Both the position numbers and the translations under genes were made by a program. Of a stretch of DNA of 42,341 nucleotides, positions 23,301-31,433 are shown piece by piece. Each line of letters starts with the position of its first letter. Within the stretch, counting starts at the first letter, position 1. The DNA comes from Oscillibacter sp. MSJ-31 (GTDB taxonomy: Bacteria; Bacillota; Clostridia; Oscillospirales; Oscillospiraceae), in NCBI RefSeq assembly GCF_018918025.1, contig NZ_JAHLPT010000019.1:1-42341 (forward strand), read 5' to 3'. The notes under the pieces are model-generated. The model did not search any database. It had not been told where the DNA came from and was given only the letters and a program-made list of their open reading frames with translations.

Positions 23301-25137
23301 GGGGGAGACCTACGCCGACCCCGACACCACCGGCACGGCCCTGACGGCTCTGGCTGCGTATGCAGACCGTGCGGCGGTGAAGAGCTTTATTGATAAGGCG
23401 GTCGCGGGCCTGAGCAAGGCCCAGAACAGCAACGGCTCCTACGGCAACGTGAACTCCGACGCCATGGTCATTATCGGCCTGACCGCCGTGGGCATCGACC
23501 CAGCTTCGGATGAACGCTTCGTCAAGGGCGGCTGCTCTCTGGCGGATGCCCTGCTGCTGTACGTCAACGACACGAGGAACGGCTTTACCACGGCGGCAGT
23601 CGGCGCGGTCAACGGCGAGTCGACACAGAAGGCTGCGGCGCTTGCGACCGAGCAGGGCTTCCGCGCGCTCGTGACGCTGGAGAAGCTGGCGTCCCTGAAC
23701 GGCGACAGCAAGAGCTTCAATATCTATACGCAGCTTGTCAAGACCTCGGCAAGCGGCAGCACCACAACGACCCGGCCCGAAAAGCCGAGCGATGGCTTCA
23801 CATCCAATGGCGCCGGTACGGTGCCGTCCACCTCAACGGATAGCGGCACCGGCGGCTCGGCCGGCAGTACGACGACAGCGAAATGGATCTCGGTCGCGGT
23901 CAGCATCGAGCCGGGCAGCGGAAGCGCGTGGTATTCCGGCAGCGTCAGGGTCGCCGAGGGTGCGACCGTTGAGCAAGCGCTCGAGACAGCGGCGGCGCAG
24001 GTCGGTCTGATACTGAATATCAAGGACGGCTATCTGCGTGCCGTGATCCGCAGCGGCGTAACGCTCGGTCAGTACGACGAGGGGCCAAACAGCGGCTGGC
24101 TGTACAAGGTCAACGGCAAGGCGCCCAATGTGGGTATCGCCGATTACCCGCTAAACGGCGGCGAGACGGTCACCGTATATTACACCGCCGATTACACCAA
24201 GGAGAGCGGTCTCGATATTTCCGCGCCGGCCTCGGGCGGCGCGGTCGGCAAGACGGAGACGGTCACGAATGCGGACGGCTCGACCACCAAGACCGAGACG
24301 AAGCCCGACGGTACGACCGTTGAGACCACCACCAAGCTCGACGGCAGCACGACCGTCGCCGAGACGAAGCCTGACGGCAGCGTGAGCACCGTCGAGAAGC
24401 GTGCCGACGGCACGGAGATCAAGACCGCGCAGCCCGCAAGCGGTGAGATCACGGCGTCCGTCAGCGTACCCAAGAGCGTCGGCAGCACCCGCGTGGACAT
24501 TCCCGTGAGCAAGCCGAGCGGCAGCATGGTCGCCGTGATCGTCCATCCCGACGGCACGGAGGAGATCGTCAAGGGCTCCGTCGTGACCGAGACCGGCGTC
24601 GCGCTCCGCGCGGAGGGCGACGTGCGGCTCAAGATCATCGACAACGCCAAGCGCTTTAACGACATGGCGAACCATTGGGCAAAGGACGCCGTGGAATTCG
24701 CCTCGTCCCGCGAGCTGTTCAACGGCGTGGGCAATGACGCTTTCGGCCCTGACCTCTCCATGACCCGCGGCATGGTCAGCACCGTGCTCGCGCGCCTTGC
24801 CGGCGCGGATACGGCTGGCGGGGAGACGTGGTACGCCAAGGGCACGGTCTGGGCGGTCGAGAACGGCATTTCCGACGGAACCGCTCCCGAGCAGCCGGTC
24901 ACCCGCGAGCAGCTGGCGGCGATGCTCTACCGCTATGCCGGCTCCCCCGCCGTCAGCGGCGAGCTGGGCTTTGACGACACGACTGTTATCAGCATCTGGG
25001 CCTACGACGCCGTGAGGTGGTGCGTGGACAACGGCATCCTCAACGGCGTGGGCGGCAACCGTATGGCGCCGCAGGACCTCGCCCGGCGCGGGCAGGTCGC
25101 AGCCATGCTGATGCGCTTCCTGCAGGCGACGGTGTAA
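20338..25137 (+). CDS. Secreted SLH surface protein with transcobalamin-like core, likely B12 capture
   Basis: A 1599-residue secreted protein. It has a signal peptide (cleaved near VRA-AD, about residue 29); GLUG-type beta-repeat regions at about 33-350 and 447-730; Ig-like beta segments after each; an alpha/alpha-toroid of terpene-cyclase type (about 840-1120, with repeats such as QNSNGSYGNVNSDAMVIIGL); a DUF4430/transcobalamin-C-like domain (about 1182-1288, SGWLYKVNGKAPNVGIADY); a DGSTTKTETKPDG-type repeat linker (about 1305-1368); and SLH repeats (about 1440-1599) for wall anchoring. Toroid plus DUF4430 is the domain order of animal intrinsic factor and transcobalamin. With a cobalamin riboswitch upstream, I infer extracellular B12 binding; this is not proven by sequence. 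ATG 20338 follows AGGAGG by 8 nt. Part of the first GLUG region is clearly AT-richer than the rest. Confidence 0.93.
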   Translation: MKKRALSLLMALVMVVSLLPATVRAADGTLSGKGTFDEPYLISNADELKAFRDQVNGGESPACAKLMANIDLAGEEWTPITSLIGYLDGDGHTISGLTLKGGTGKYGSPVNTGLIGELNGSIINVKMTGVSITENIGNWNNIGALVGKIADNSNSRIDNCVVSGAIGSSSSSSNTFIGGLVGYVTGTSALVINNCLSNVTLTCGNSGYAGGLLGAATFFSGTISVKNAAVLGNITSGKYGGSIVGYFNSGSPKLTVNNSYVAGAMSGSKVGAVAYCGYLSSYTVELTDFSYDSTNNSDKSFQILPTKQSYENNYTGSVNKLSTDELKSLTMDGFAVSADFGGYPVPKWTPVDKDGIPKPVEPAFSCALTFTGVEDGVLTVKDSEGTALTSTDGVYTLSAAGDYSYSVTFGADADYNDIPETGFTVGEDETAKTIAVPLTYKTTEPSGTGTKEAPILIGTAAELRYFAEQVNDGELSDAYVELTDNITVSGSWTPLGKNTAFPFSGHFDGKGHSVTITVDDPGLSYFGFFGCLNSKPDRDSTTPIDEQPTVVVENLTVNGTVYCSEPYAHVGGIAGCARGKVEIKNCVNNATVSSLARGSAGVGGLVGGYDDGVEYVYWNICMTLTNCVNNGTIIVTGDNEKAFVGGMVGANANCVQLTNCTNTGTVNAPGCTVGGLLGEAGYQTGDFVPTIKDSSNSGVLLGAAGKTNNLYGKGTIRSGYLINSGSNTYTGGSESEDELLKESRKYNDVLAVPATAGENYEITLLKSGEAADEGITVTCSVGERDTNRAYLKVVDGKLRLAKKNETGKVIEATATITWRKGDKTLSKPVTVNIYPAVNSRKTLMDNIAETYTNSSSDWVVFDMAAYAKLDGAAVKTSDTARENYLNLTTNELAGNTPLVTDRAKAEIILAALGVNSTKLKTVDGTEYSNAAKLADMNLGSSHYTAPWVLLAEQAGQLKLTDAQRNSMIALLTDSKNLGDDGLFFTKWAGETYADPDTTGTALTALAAYADRAAVKSFIDKAVAGLSKAQNSNGSYGNVNSDAMVIIGLTAVGIDPASDERFVKGGCSLADALLLYVNDTRNGFTTAAVGAVNGESTQKAAALATEQGFRALVTLEKLASLNGDSKSFNIYTQLVKTSASGSTTTTRPEKPSDGFTSNGAGTVPSTSTDSGTGGSAGSTTTAKWISVAVSIEPGSGSAWYSGSVRVAEGATVEQALETAAAQVGLILNIKDGYLRAVIRSGVTLGQYDEGPNSGWLYKVNGKAPNVGIADYPLNGGETVTVYYTADYTKESGLDISAPASGGAVGKTETVTNADGSTTKTETKPDGTTVETTTKLDGSTTVAETKPDGSVSTVEKRADGTEIKTAQPASGEITASVSVPKSVGSTRVDIPVSKPSGSMVAVIVHPDGTEEIVKGSVVTETGVALRAEGDVRLKIIDNAKRFNDMANHWAKDAVEFASSRELFNGVGNDAFGPDLSMTRGMVSTVLARLAGADTAGGETWYAKGTVWAVENGISDGTAPEQPVTREQLAAMLYRYAGSPAVSGELGFDDTTVISIWAYDAVRWCVDNGILNGVGGNRMAPQDLARRGQVAAMLMRFLQATV

Positions 25138-25168
25138 GCGTCGACCCGCGATATACGCTATAACGAAC

Positions 25169-25204
25169 AGCAAGGCTCCCCTGCTTCGGCAGGGGAGCCT
25201 TGCT
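25169..25204. terminator. Perfect 16-bp hairpin between convergent genes
   Basis: AGCAAGGCTCCCCTGC, loop TTCG, GCAGGGGAGCCTTGCT, located between the SLH gene and the converging relQ gene. It lacks a T run but is very stable, so it may end transcripts from both sides. Confidence 0.7.
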
Positions 25205-25258
25205 GGTTTATGGAACGGGAAACGGGTATGGAGACGCTGGTGCGCCGGAGTCCGGTAC

Positions 25259-26011
25259 TCAGCGCGTGAGCGGACCGGACCGGCGCTCGCCCCACCGGCT
25301 GTCGGTGTGCTGCTCCGCGGCGGCAGTCTCGGCGAGGCGCTGGAGCTTTTCCATGCGCGCGTCGAGCTGCGCGCTCATCTGCGCGCACTCGAACAGCTCG
25401 CGGTTGACGTGATCGAGCTCCGGCAGATCCTTCTTGTAGCGGATCTTGTGCTCAAGGCTTGCCCACCAGTCCATGGAGATGGTGCGGAACTGCACCTCGA
25501 CGCGCATCATGCGCTTTTGATCGTGCAGGAAGATGGGCGTTTCCACGATGAGGTGCAGGCTGCGGTAGCCGTTGGGCTTGGGCTCGGCGATGTAGTCCTT
25601 GCGCTGGAGGAGCGTAATGTCGTCCTGCTTCAGAAAGGCGTCGGCGAGCTGGTAGATATCCGACGGGAAGGAGCAGATGACGCGCACGCCGGCGATGTCG
25701 TTGAGATTTTCCTCGATGCTCTCCACCGTCAGCGGGAAGCCGCGGCGCTGGAGCTTTTCGGCAATGCTCTCGGGGGACTTGAGGCGCGTTTTGATGCTCT
25801 CGATGGGGTTGCGGTCATACTGGAGCGAAAGCTCCTCGTTGAGAACGTTGAACTTGGTCTCGACCTCCATCATCGCGCAGCGGTAGTAGCTCATCAGCTC
25901 GCGGTAGGGCTGCGTGTAGCTCTGCACGAGCGTGCTGATCTCCTTGCGCGGCAGGCGCGAGAGCAGCAGACGCTCCAGAGCGCCGCGGTCGGTGCTGTTT
26001 TTCAATGCCAT
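25259..26011 (-). CDS. relQ: Small alarmone synthetase (RelQ/YjbM type)
   Basis: A 250-residue ppGpp/pppGpp synthetase containing only the RelA/SpoT synthetase domain, with no HD hydrolase, TGS or ACT domains. Motifs visible are IKTRLKSPESIAEKLQRRG, NDIAGVRVICSFPSDIYQLAD, the G loop DYIAEPKPNGYRSLH and VEVQFRTISMDWWASLEHKIRYKK. Such enzymes raise alarmone levels under cell-wall or other stress, independent of ribosomes. I chose ATG 26011 because homologous sequence begins just after it and GAGGAAA precedes it; the frame is open for a further 35 codons upstream without family likeness. Confidence 0.94.
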   Translation of the reverse strand: MALKNSTDRGALERLLLSRLPRKEISTLVQSYTQPYRELMSYYRCAMMEVETKFNVLNEELSLQYDRNPIESIKTRLKSPESIAEKLQRRGFPLTVESIEENLNDIAGVRVICSFPSDIYQLADAFLKQDDITLLQRKDYIAEPKPNGYRSLHLIVETPIFLHDQKRMMRVEVQFRTISMDWWASLEHKIRYKKDLPELDHVNRELFECAQMSAQLDARMEKLQRLAETAAAEQHTDSRWGERRSGPLTR

Positions 26012-26154
26012 GTGTTGTTTCCTCGGCTTTGTCGGTTCTCCCTCCGCGGTGTGACGGCGGAGGGGCGGGCGCGATGCGCCCATCTCAATCATACCATCCC
26101 GCGGCGCATCCCGCAAGCCCTCCCCGACATTTGCGCCGAAATGACCGGAAACCG

Positions 26155-26193
26155 AGGAAAAAAGGAAGCGCGGAGACCGACGGTCTCCGCGCT
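26155..26193 (-). terminator. Terminator of the SLH gene at 26220
   Basis: A 13-bp stem AAGCGCGGAGACC/GGTCTCCGCGCTT (26165-26193), followed on the minus strand by CCTTTTTTCC. Confidence 0.88.
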
Positions 26194-26219
26194 TGCGGAC
26201 GGTATTGGCTTTCGGCGGC

Positions 26220-28550
26220 TTACCCGCGGACGGGGATGAGGTCGCGATAGTGGAGATACATGATCTGTCCGGTGTACGGGTTGATGCCGGGGAGATAGGC
26301 GGAGTACACGCATTGGTCCACGGTGGTGCCGGGGGCGGTGGCCAGCAGATTGCTCACACCGGTCAGCTTGCCCGTGATCCAGACGAGATCGCCCGGGTGG
26401 AGGCTGGCGTTGGTGCTGTCGAAGGAGGTGTACTCCCCGTCCTCGCGCTCGGTCTCCCCTGTGCTGCCATTATAGCTATAGACGTTGGTCACCGGTGCGG
26501 CCTGATACCAGCCAATCTGGTGGGCGTAGACGCTGCGCTCCGCTACGATGACCGCCTGCTCGATGGTGCAGGTGCCGTTGGGATTGAGCGTGGTGGCGGT
26601 GGTGCCCTTGACAAGATCAAGCGCGTTCATAAACGCCATCGCTTCCTTCGCCCAGCTCTGCACCAGCGCGTTATCTGTGTAGGAGGCGAGCTTGGAGGTG
26701 TAGCTGGTGTAGGAATAGCCGGAGTTCTTCTCCACATATTGCAGCGTGCGGCGGAGGAAGGTCGCCATCTGCTGACGGCTCAGGGTGGCGTTGGGGGAGA
26801 AGGCGGTCGCCGAGGTGCCGGTGGTAATGCCCGCGGCATAGGCCTTGAGGACGTAGGCGTTGTTCGTGTCGGTGAAGGTGTTCGCGGCGGCGGGCGTGAT
26901 GCTCTTGCCGGTCAGCGTTTCCGCCAGACGCACCGCCACGGAGCAGAACTGCAGACGGCTGATGGGCTTGGTGTAGTCGCTGCCGAGCAGGGCAGTATCG
27001 AGCAGATCGTCGTTGAGCGCGAGGTTCACATCGCTTTCAGCCCAGGAGCTGGTCTTGGCGGCGGACTTCTTCGAGAGCGTAAAGGTGCCGGGATACAGCT
27101 CTGTGGTGTTCAGCGCCTGCGTTTCCTCCCACTGCAGGGAGGCGTTGGCTTCCGCCTGATACTGCGCGAGGGTCATTCCCGTGCCGGAGGCGTAAACATC
27201 CCGTGAGGTCAGATGCTGCTGGAGATAACGGTGGGAGTGGCCGCAGTATTCACAGCTGAGCCAGTAGACGTGCTCGCCGGCGGCGTTCACGCCGATATAG
27301 GCCTCCGCCGTGGGATACTCGCCGTTATCCGAGTGGGCCAGCTTCTCTGTCTTGAGCTCGATCTCCTTATCCGAGTTATGGGGAGCGACATGGTTCGCAT
27401 TGTACTCGCACTTGCCGCAGATGGCGCAGGACCAGTAATAACGCCGGGCGTATTGGCAGGCCTGCGCATAGGTGTAGACACGGTCGGCCGTCCGGATCTG
27501 CAGGGTGTACTGGTGGGCGGTGCACCAGTTGTCCTTCGCGGCGGCGTCACCCGCCTTTTGGGCAGCGTAGACGTCATTGCCGGAGTAGGTCTTGATGGTG
27601 TAGGGGATCTTATAGCCGCGCTGGGCCTGGGCTGCCTTGAGCGCGGGCACGGCAGATTCGGGGATATACACCACGGTCTCGGCGGTGTAGAAGGGCAGGT
27701 CGCTCTGCCTCTCCCACCGGTATAACCCGGCGATGGGCAGCCAGAGGTAGGAATCCATCGCCTGAATAAACTGATAGACATCCACCTTATCGCTGAGCCA
27801 GAGCTCCTTCAAATATTTCGCGTAGCAGATGAAAAAGCACGTTCCATCCGTTATTTTCCCATTGGTGTCCAGAATGAGGGTACGGATGCTGTCGGTGTTC
27901 TCCAGAACGTGGTTGGCGTCAGTCATGACGGTCACACCGTTTACAAAGTTTTCAAGCTGCTTGGACTCTGCCACAGCCTGCGTGCGGGGAGTCGCTATCG
28001 CCCGCTTGGCCTGCCGGAGGAGGTCTGTTTTCCGCGTCAGATCGGCGTTGAGCTCCTCTTTCTCCTGCTCGGTATAGCGCTCGCCCTCAAGGGTCAGGCT
28101 GACCTGCAGGGTGGGATAATACTGGGCGCTGGTGCGGATGGTGGCGGGCACGCCGTTGACGGTGGCGGAGAAGGTGTCGGGGCCGACGATGTTTTCGCCG
28201 TTGACGGTTTTGTAGTTGGCGCAATAGCCCTTGGTGGTGTCAAAGGCCAGCTTGATGTTGACGAGATAGGTCGTGCCTGCGCGGAAGGCATAGCCGTCGT
28301 CGGTCTCCACGTCGTCGCCCTGCCACTCGGTGTACAGGATGCCCGCGCCGTTCGCGAGCAGGTCGATGTTGCCGCTTTTCATGGATTTGATGGTGACCTC
28401 GGTCTCCATCTCGTTGGGGTCGCCCGCCTTCGGCAGGTCGATGACGAGGTCGACGCTCTTGAGCCTTGTCGGCGCGGCGAGGGCCGCGGTCGGCAGCAGG
28501 GTGAGCGCCAGAGCGAGACAGAGCAGTGCGCTGAGTAGTTTCTTTTTCAT
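26220..28550 (-). CDS. Secreted SLH-domain protein with paired CxxC motifs
   Basis: A 776-residue exported protein. A signal peptide is clear (MKKKLLSALLCLALALTLLP, cleavage near ALA-AP). The N-terminal 350 residues match no family I recognise. Around 370-440 lie CAICGKC and SCEYCGHSH, two CxxC pairs about 60 residues apart that could bind metal or form disulfides. SLH repeats fill about 500-690 (ISRLQFCSVAVRLAE, FSPNATLSRQQMATFLRR, LNPNGTCTIEQAVIVAER), and a unique 80-residue beta-rich tail follows, so the anchor is internal. It is the second gene after another SLH protein on the same strand, 75 nt apart, and ends at a strong terminator. Function is unknown. Confidence 0.88.
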   Translation of the reverse strand: MKKKLLSALLCLALALTLLPTAALAAPTRLKSVDLVIDLPKAGDPNEMETEVTIKSMKSGNIDLLANGAGILYTEWQGDDVETDDGYAFRAGTTYLVNIKLAFDTTKGYCANYKTVNGENIVGPDTFSATVNGVPATIRTSAQYYPTLQVSLTLEGERYTEQEKEELNADLTRKTDLLRQAKRAIATPRTQAVAESKQLENFVNGVTVMTDANHVLENTDSIRTLILDTNGKITDGTCFFICYAKYLKELWLSDKVDVYQFIQAMDSYLWLPIAGLYRWERQSDLPFYTAETVVYIPESAVPALKAAQAQRGYKIPYTIKTYSGNDVYAAQKAGDAAAKDNWCTAHQYTLQIRTADRVYTYAQACQYARRYYWSCAICGKCEYNANHVAPHNSDKEIELKTEKLAHSDNGEYPTAEAYIGVNAAGEHVYWLSCEYCGHSHRYLQQHLTSRDVYASGTGMTLAQYQAEANASLQWEETQALNTTELYPGTFTLSKKSAAKTSSWAESDVNLALNDDLLDTALLGSDYTKPISRLQFCSVAVRLAETLTGKSITPAAANTFTDTNNAYVLKAYAAGITTGTSATAFSPNATLSRQQMATFLRRTLQYVEKNSGYSYTSYTSKLASYTDNALVQSWAKEAMAFMNALDLVKGTTATTLNPNGTCTIEQAVIVAERSVYAHQIGWYQAAPVTNVYSYNGSTGETEREDGEYTSFDSTNASLHPGDLVWITGKLTGVSNLLATAPGTTVDQCVYSAYLPGINPYTGQIMYLHYRDLIPVRG

Positions 28551-28625
28551 GGTTCCCTCCTGTAAGAATGGTTTATATTGATGGCAGAAGCGATAAAGGA
28601 ACGGGGCGGGGGCTGCGTTCGCAGG

Positions 28626-31190
28626 TCAGATGAAATCCTGTATGGATTCCCAGTCGCCCAGCAGCGCGCGGTAATACTGCGCGCGCCACAGGAAGGTGAC
28701 GATCTGACCGCGGGTGCAGGTCTCGTTCGGGCCGAACTGGTTGGCGCTCACGCCGTTGGTGACCTTGGCCCAAACAGCCCAGTTGACCGCGTTGGCGTAG
28801 GGGCTGGAGGCCGGCACATCGGTGAAGCCCGCCGAGAGGTACTGCCCCATGGCGTCGGCGCCGACGCCCTTGTAGAGATAGGTCACGGCCTCGCCGCGGG
28901 TGCAGTCCGTATTCCCGGAAAAGACGGCACCGGTGTAGTAGCCCTTTTCGTAGGCCCAGAGGGCGCTCTTATAGAACCAGTCGCTCGCCGTCACGTCGGA
29001 GTAGGGGTTGGCGATGGTGGGCTCCGGCGAGCCGAGGGAGCGCCAGACAAAGGTCAGAATATGACCGCGGGAGCACTTGGCGTTGGGCGAGAAGGTGTAG
29101 GCGGTGGTGCCGTTGGTGATGCCCTTTTTGATGGCCCAGAGCACCGGGTCGGCACAGTAGTCGGCGGCCTTCACGTCGGCGAAGCCGCCGACGGTCGCCG
29201 CGGCGGGCTTGACGAGGCCCAGCGCGTCCTCGGGATGGGACTTGAGCACCTTGCGCCCCAGCCTCGAGGAATACTGCCACGCATCGCCGGAGACGACGCC
29301 GACGCCGTTGTGCGTGCGGTTGCCCTTGAGGGAGTTGTAGCCCTCGCTGGTGGAGGCGATGTCGTTCGAGGACGAATCCGTGCCGCCCTTTTCCGCCATG
29401 GAGTCTACCTTCAGCGCGCCCACGCTGTAACAGTTTTCGATGAAAACGTCCACATAGGCATAGCCCAGAAGCCCGAAGGCCATGTTGCCGGTCATGTTGC
29501 CGGTGTTGTAGCAGTCCTTGAGGTAGCTGGTGCCCGTGCGCGTGTAGCCGTAGACGCCAGGCAGGTCGCCGTGGTCCTGCGTGTCAACGATGCCGCAGGC
29601 CATCGCGTCCAGAGCGATGCTGTCGGCAAAGGGAACGGTGATGTCGCCGGTGTTGAAGCAGCGGAAGATCCAGCAGTAGCTCATGCCGCTGATGATGCCG
29701 CCCGCCTGCACGCGCTTTTCGCCGACACGCGCGCCGTCGGTGGTGTTGACGGTGATGGGCGAGGCGTTGTAGCAGTCCACAAAGGCAGAGTTGCCGACGT
29801 TGGACACCAGGCCGCCGATATAGACCTGCGGCGCGCCGCCGCCGAGCTGCACGCGGATGCTGCCGCCGGAGGCGTAGCAGTTGGAAACGCGCGAGTTGGA
29901 CATGAACGCGCTCAGCGCGCCGATGTCGATGTGAACGTCGTTGGCGATCTCCGTATAGCTCAGATCAATGTTGTAGTTCACGATGCCGAGATCCCAGATG
30001 TTGTTGTACGAAGCGTTTTCGTAGAGCTTATCCTGATGCGCCTCGTAGGTGAATTCGGCGTTCCAGACATTGTTGAACAGGCCGTAGCAGCGGTGGACAA
30101 AGCTGCCCTCGTTGTAGAGCTGCCCGCGGTGGTCCACGATGGTCATGCCGGAGATGACGTGGCCGTTGCCGTTGAGCGAGCCGGTGAAGCGGACGCAGTC
30201 GCGGCCGTTGTACTCATAGGCGGGGTTGCCGCCGAGGGGCGTCCAGTTGCCCCAGGAGGACAGGTCGATGTCGGCAATGAGCTTATAGTGCTTATCCATC
30301 CCGCGGCGCACGGCGTTGAGCTGGTCGGCGGTAGCAATGAGGTAAGGATCCTCCTTCGTACCGGAGCCGCCCGCGAACACATAGTCGCTGACTCTCCATA
30401 CGCCGGGCGCGCCGGCCCATGCGCCGGTATTTTCGCTGCCGCTGCCGGTCGTGCTGCCGGACGTACTGCCGGAGGAGCCGCCGGTCGTCACATCGGTGAC
30501 ACAGGCGGCGGGAACAAAGCCGAGCTTATTGCCGCAGCTGACAAGATACCATTGTCCCGTCACGCCGGAGATGAGCTGCTCGGCGTGCAGATCGTAGATC
30601 TTCACGGTCTCCGACAGGTCGCCGAGCGCGGCGCTGCGCACCACGGCGGGGTACTTGTACACGCGCGCGGTGTGGTAGCCGGTGACGTCGGGGTGCTGCT
30701 CGGCGATGGGGTCGAATTTCTTGCCGGTGGCGATGGGCGTGCGGCCGTTGGCGGTATCGCTCGTGTGCGCCTTGTAATAGTCCTTCATCCCCTGCGTAAC
30801 GGCGGAGCTGTTGTCGAGCCGGCTCCAGGCGTAGTAGGTCACGACCGCCTGCGAGCCGCTGCTGCTCACGAGCTTGGAGGCGCACTTCGAGCCGAAGCGG
30901 GCCTTGAGGTCGCTCGCGAAGCTGTAGCCGTCGTCGGCGGTGTAGGTCACGGTCGCGCTGAACCAGGCATAGTCGTCGATCGGACCGGGGGTGTCGTACA
31001 CGATGGATGCCGCCGTGCAGTGCGCCGAGCTGCTGAGGCCGGACGTCAGCACGGGCATCCGGTTCTCGTCCAGCGTGAGCTTGGGCGCGGCGATCGAGGA
31101 GATGCTCTTGCCGGCCGCCGAAGCGGAGACGGGCAGCATTGCGAGCGTCATGCAAAGACACAGTATGACGCTCAAAAGCCTTTTCTTCAT
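28626..31190 (-). CDS. Secreted GLUG-repeat protein with three C-terminal SLH repeats
   Basis: An 854-residue exported protein. It has a signal peptide (cleavage near ASA-AG), an N-terminal beta region with a KLTLDENRMPVLTSG opening, an SH3-like stretch (RVYKYPAVVRSAALGDLSETV to NKLGFVPAACV), a Ser/Gly/Thr linker, and GLUG-type repeats from about 280 to 580 starting with GSGTKEDPYLIATADQL, the same entry motif as in the B12-linked protein. Three SLH repeats cover about 665-854 (FADVKAADY, YSDVTASDW, FTDVPASSP). ATG 31190 is chosen because a preceding in-frame ATG lies inside its GGAGGG ribosome site. It is probably an adhesin or wall structural protein, divergent from a LytTR two-component system. 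Confidence 0.9.
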   Translation of the reverse strand: MKKRLLSVILCLCMTLAMLPVSASAAGKSISSIAAPKLTLDENRMPVLTSGLSSSAHCTAASIVYDTPGPIDDYAWFSATVTYTADDGYSFASDLKARFGSKCASKLVSSSGSQAVVTYYAWSRLDNSSAVTQGMKDYYKAHTSDTANGRTPIATGKKFDPIAEQHPDVTGYHTARVYKYPAVVRSAALGDLSETVKIYDLHAEQLISGVTGQWYLVSCGNKLGFVPAACVTDVTTGGSSGSTSGSTTGSGSENTGAWAGAPGVWRVSDYVFAGGSGTKEDPYLIATADQLNAVRRGMDKHYKLIADIDLSSWGNWTPLGGNPAYEYNGRDCVRFTGSLNGNGHVISGMTIVDHRGQLYNEGSFVHRCYGLFNNVWNAEFTYEAHQDKLYENASYNNIWDLGIVNYNIDLSYTEIANDVHIDIGALSAFMSNSRVSNCYASGGSIRVQLGGGAPQVYIGGLVSNVGNSAFVDCYNASPITVNTTDGARVGEKRVQAGGIISGMSYCWIFRCFNTGDITVPFADSIALDAMACGIVDTQDHGDLPGVYGYTRTGTSYLKDCYNTGNMTGNMAFGLLGYAYVDVFIENCYSVGALKVDSMAEKGGTDSSSNDIASTSEGYNSLKGNRTHNGVGVVSGDAWQYSSRLGRKVLKSHPEDALGLVKPAAATVGGFADVKAADYCADPVLWAIKKGITNGTTAYTFSPNAKCSRGHILTFVWRSLGSPEPTIANPYSDVTASDWFYKSALWAYEKGYYTGAVFSGNTDCTRGEAVTYLYKGVGADAMGQYLSAGFTDVPASSPYANAVNWAVWAKVTNGVSANQFGPNETCTRGQIVTFLWRAQYYRALLGDWESIQDFI

Positions 31191-31290
31191 TTGACTTCCC
31201 TCCATATTGACCGCGCGGGCGCGCCGAAAGGCGGCGCCGCCGCAGTCTGCTCTTTTTGCGCCCTTCCCGCAGGAGGCCGCTGATGCTCAC

Positions 31291-31319
31291 AGCATAGCAA
31301 AAAATTCCATCCGCGGAAC
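31291..31319 (-). promoter_or_regulatory. Candidate promoter of the two SLH genes
   Basis: The extended -10 TGCTATGCT (TATGCT at 31296-31291) has a poor -35 (GTTCCG, 31319-31314) 17 nt away. A weak -35 next to a LytTR-like repeat fits an activator-dependent promoter. Confidence 0.5.
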
Positions 31320-31328
31320 GGTCGGTGA

Positions 31329-31360
31329 CTTGAAATGTATGGATTTGCGGCTTGAAATGT
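31329..31360. promoter_or_regulatory. Exact 10-bp direct repeat pair, likely LytTR operator
   Basis: CTTGAAATGT occurs at 31329-31338 and again at 31351-31360, separated by 12 nt (22-bp period, two helical turns). This is the geometry of AgrA/LytTR binding sites. It lies between divergent promoters, 9 nt from the SLH-side -35 and 10 nt from the regulator-side -35. Confidence 0.7.
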
Positions 31361-31370
31361 GAGATAATGC

Positions 31371-31399
31371 TGGAAAGGAAAAGAATGGTATGCTACAAT
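31371..31399 (+). promoter_or_regulatory. Candidate promoter of the two-component genes
   Basis: TGGAAA (31371-31376), a 17-nt spacer and TACAAT (31394-31399), immediately downstream of the direct repeats. Confidence 0.55.
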
Positions 31400-31433
31400 A
31401 AGGCAAAAGGAAGCGAGGAAAGGGGGCGGCGGA

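Noticed and set aside
24262-24440. Short tandem repeats as a CRISPR array
   Set aside because: They are in-frame coding repeats of a DGST-KP type linker without regular spacers.
28578-31283. 900-residue plus-strand open frame opposite the SLH gene
   Set aside because: Composition is typical of an antisense shadow; the minus strand carries signal peptide, GLUG and SLH motifs with a good ribosome site.
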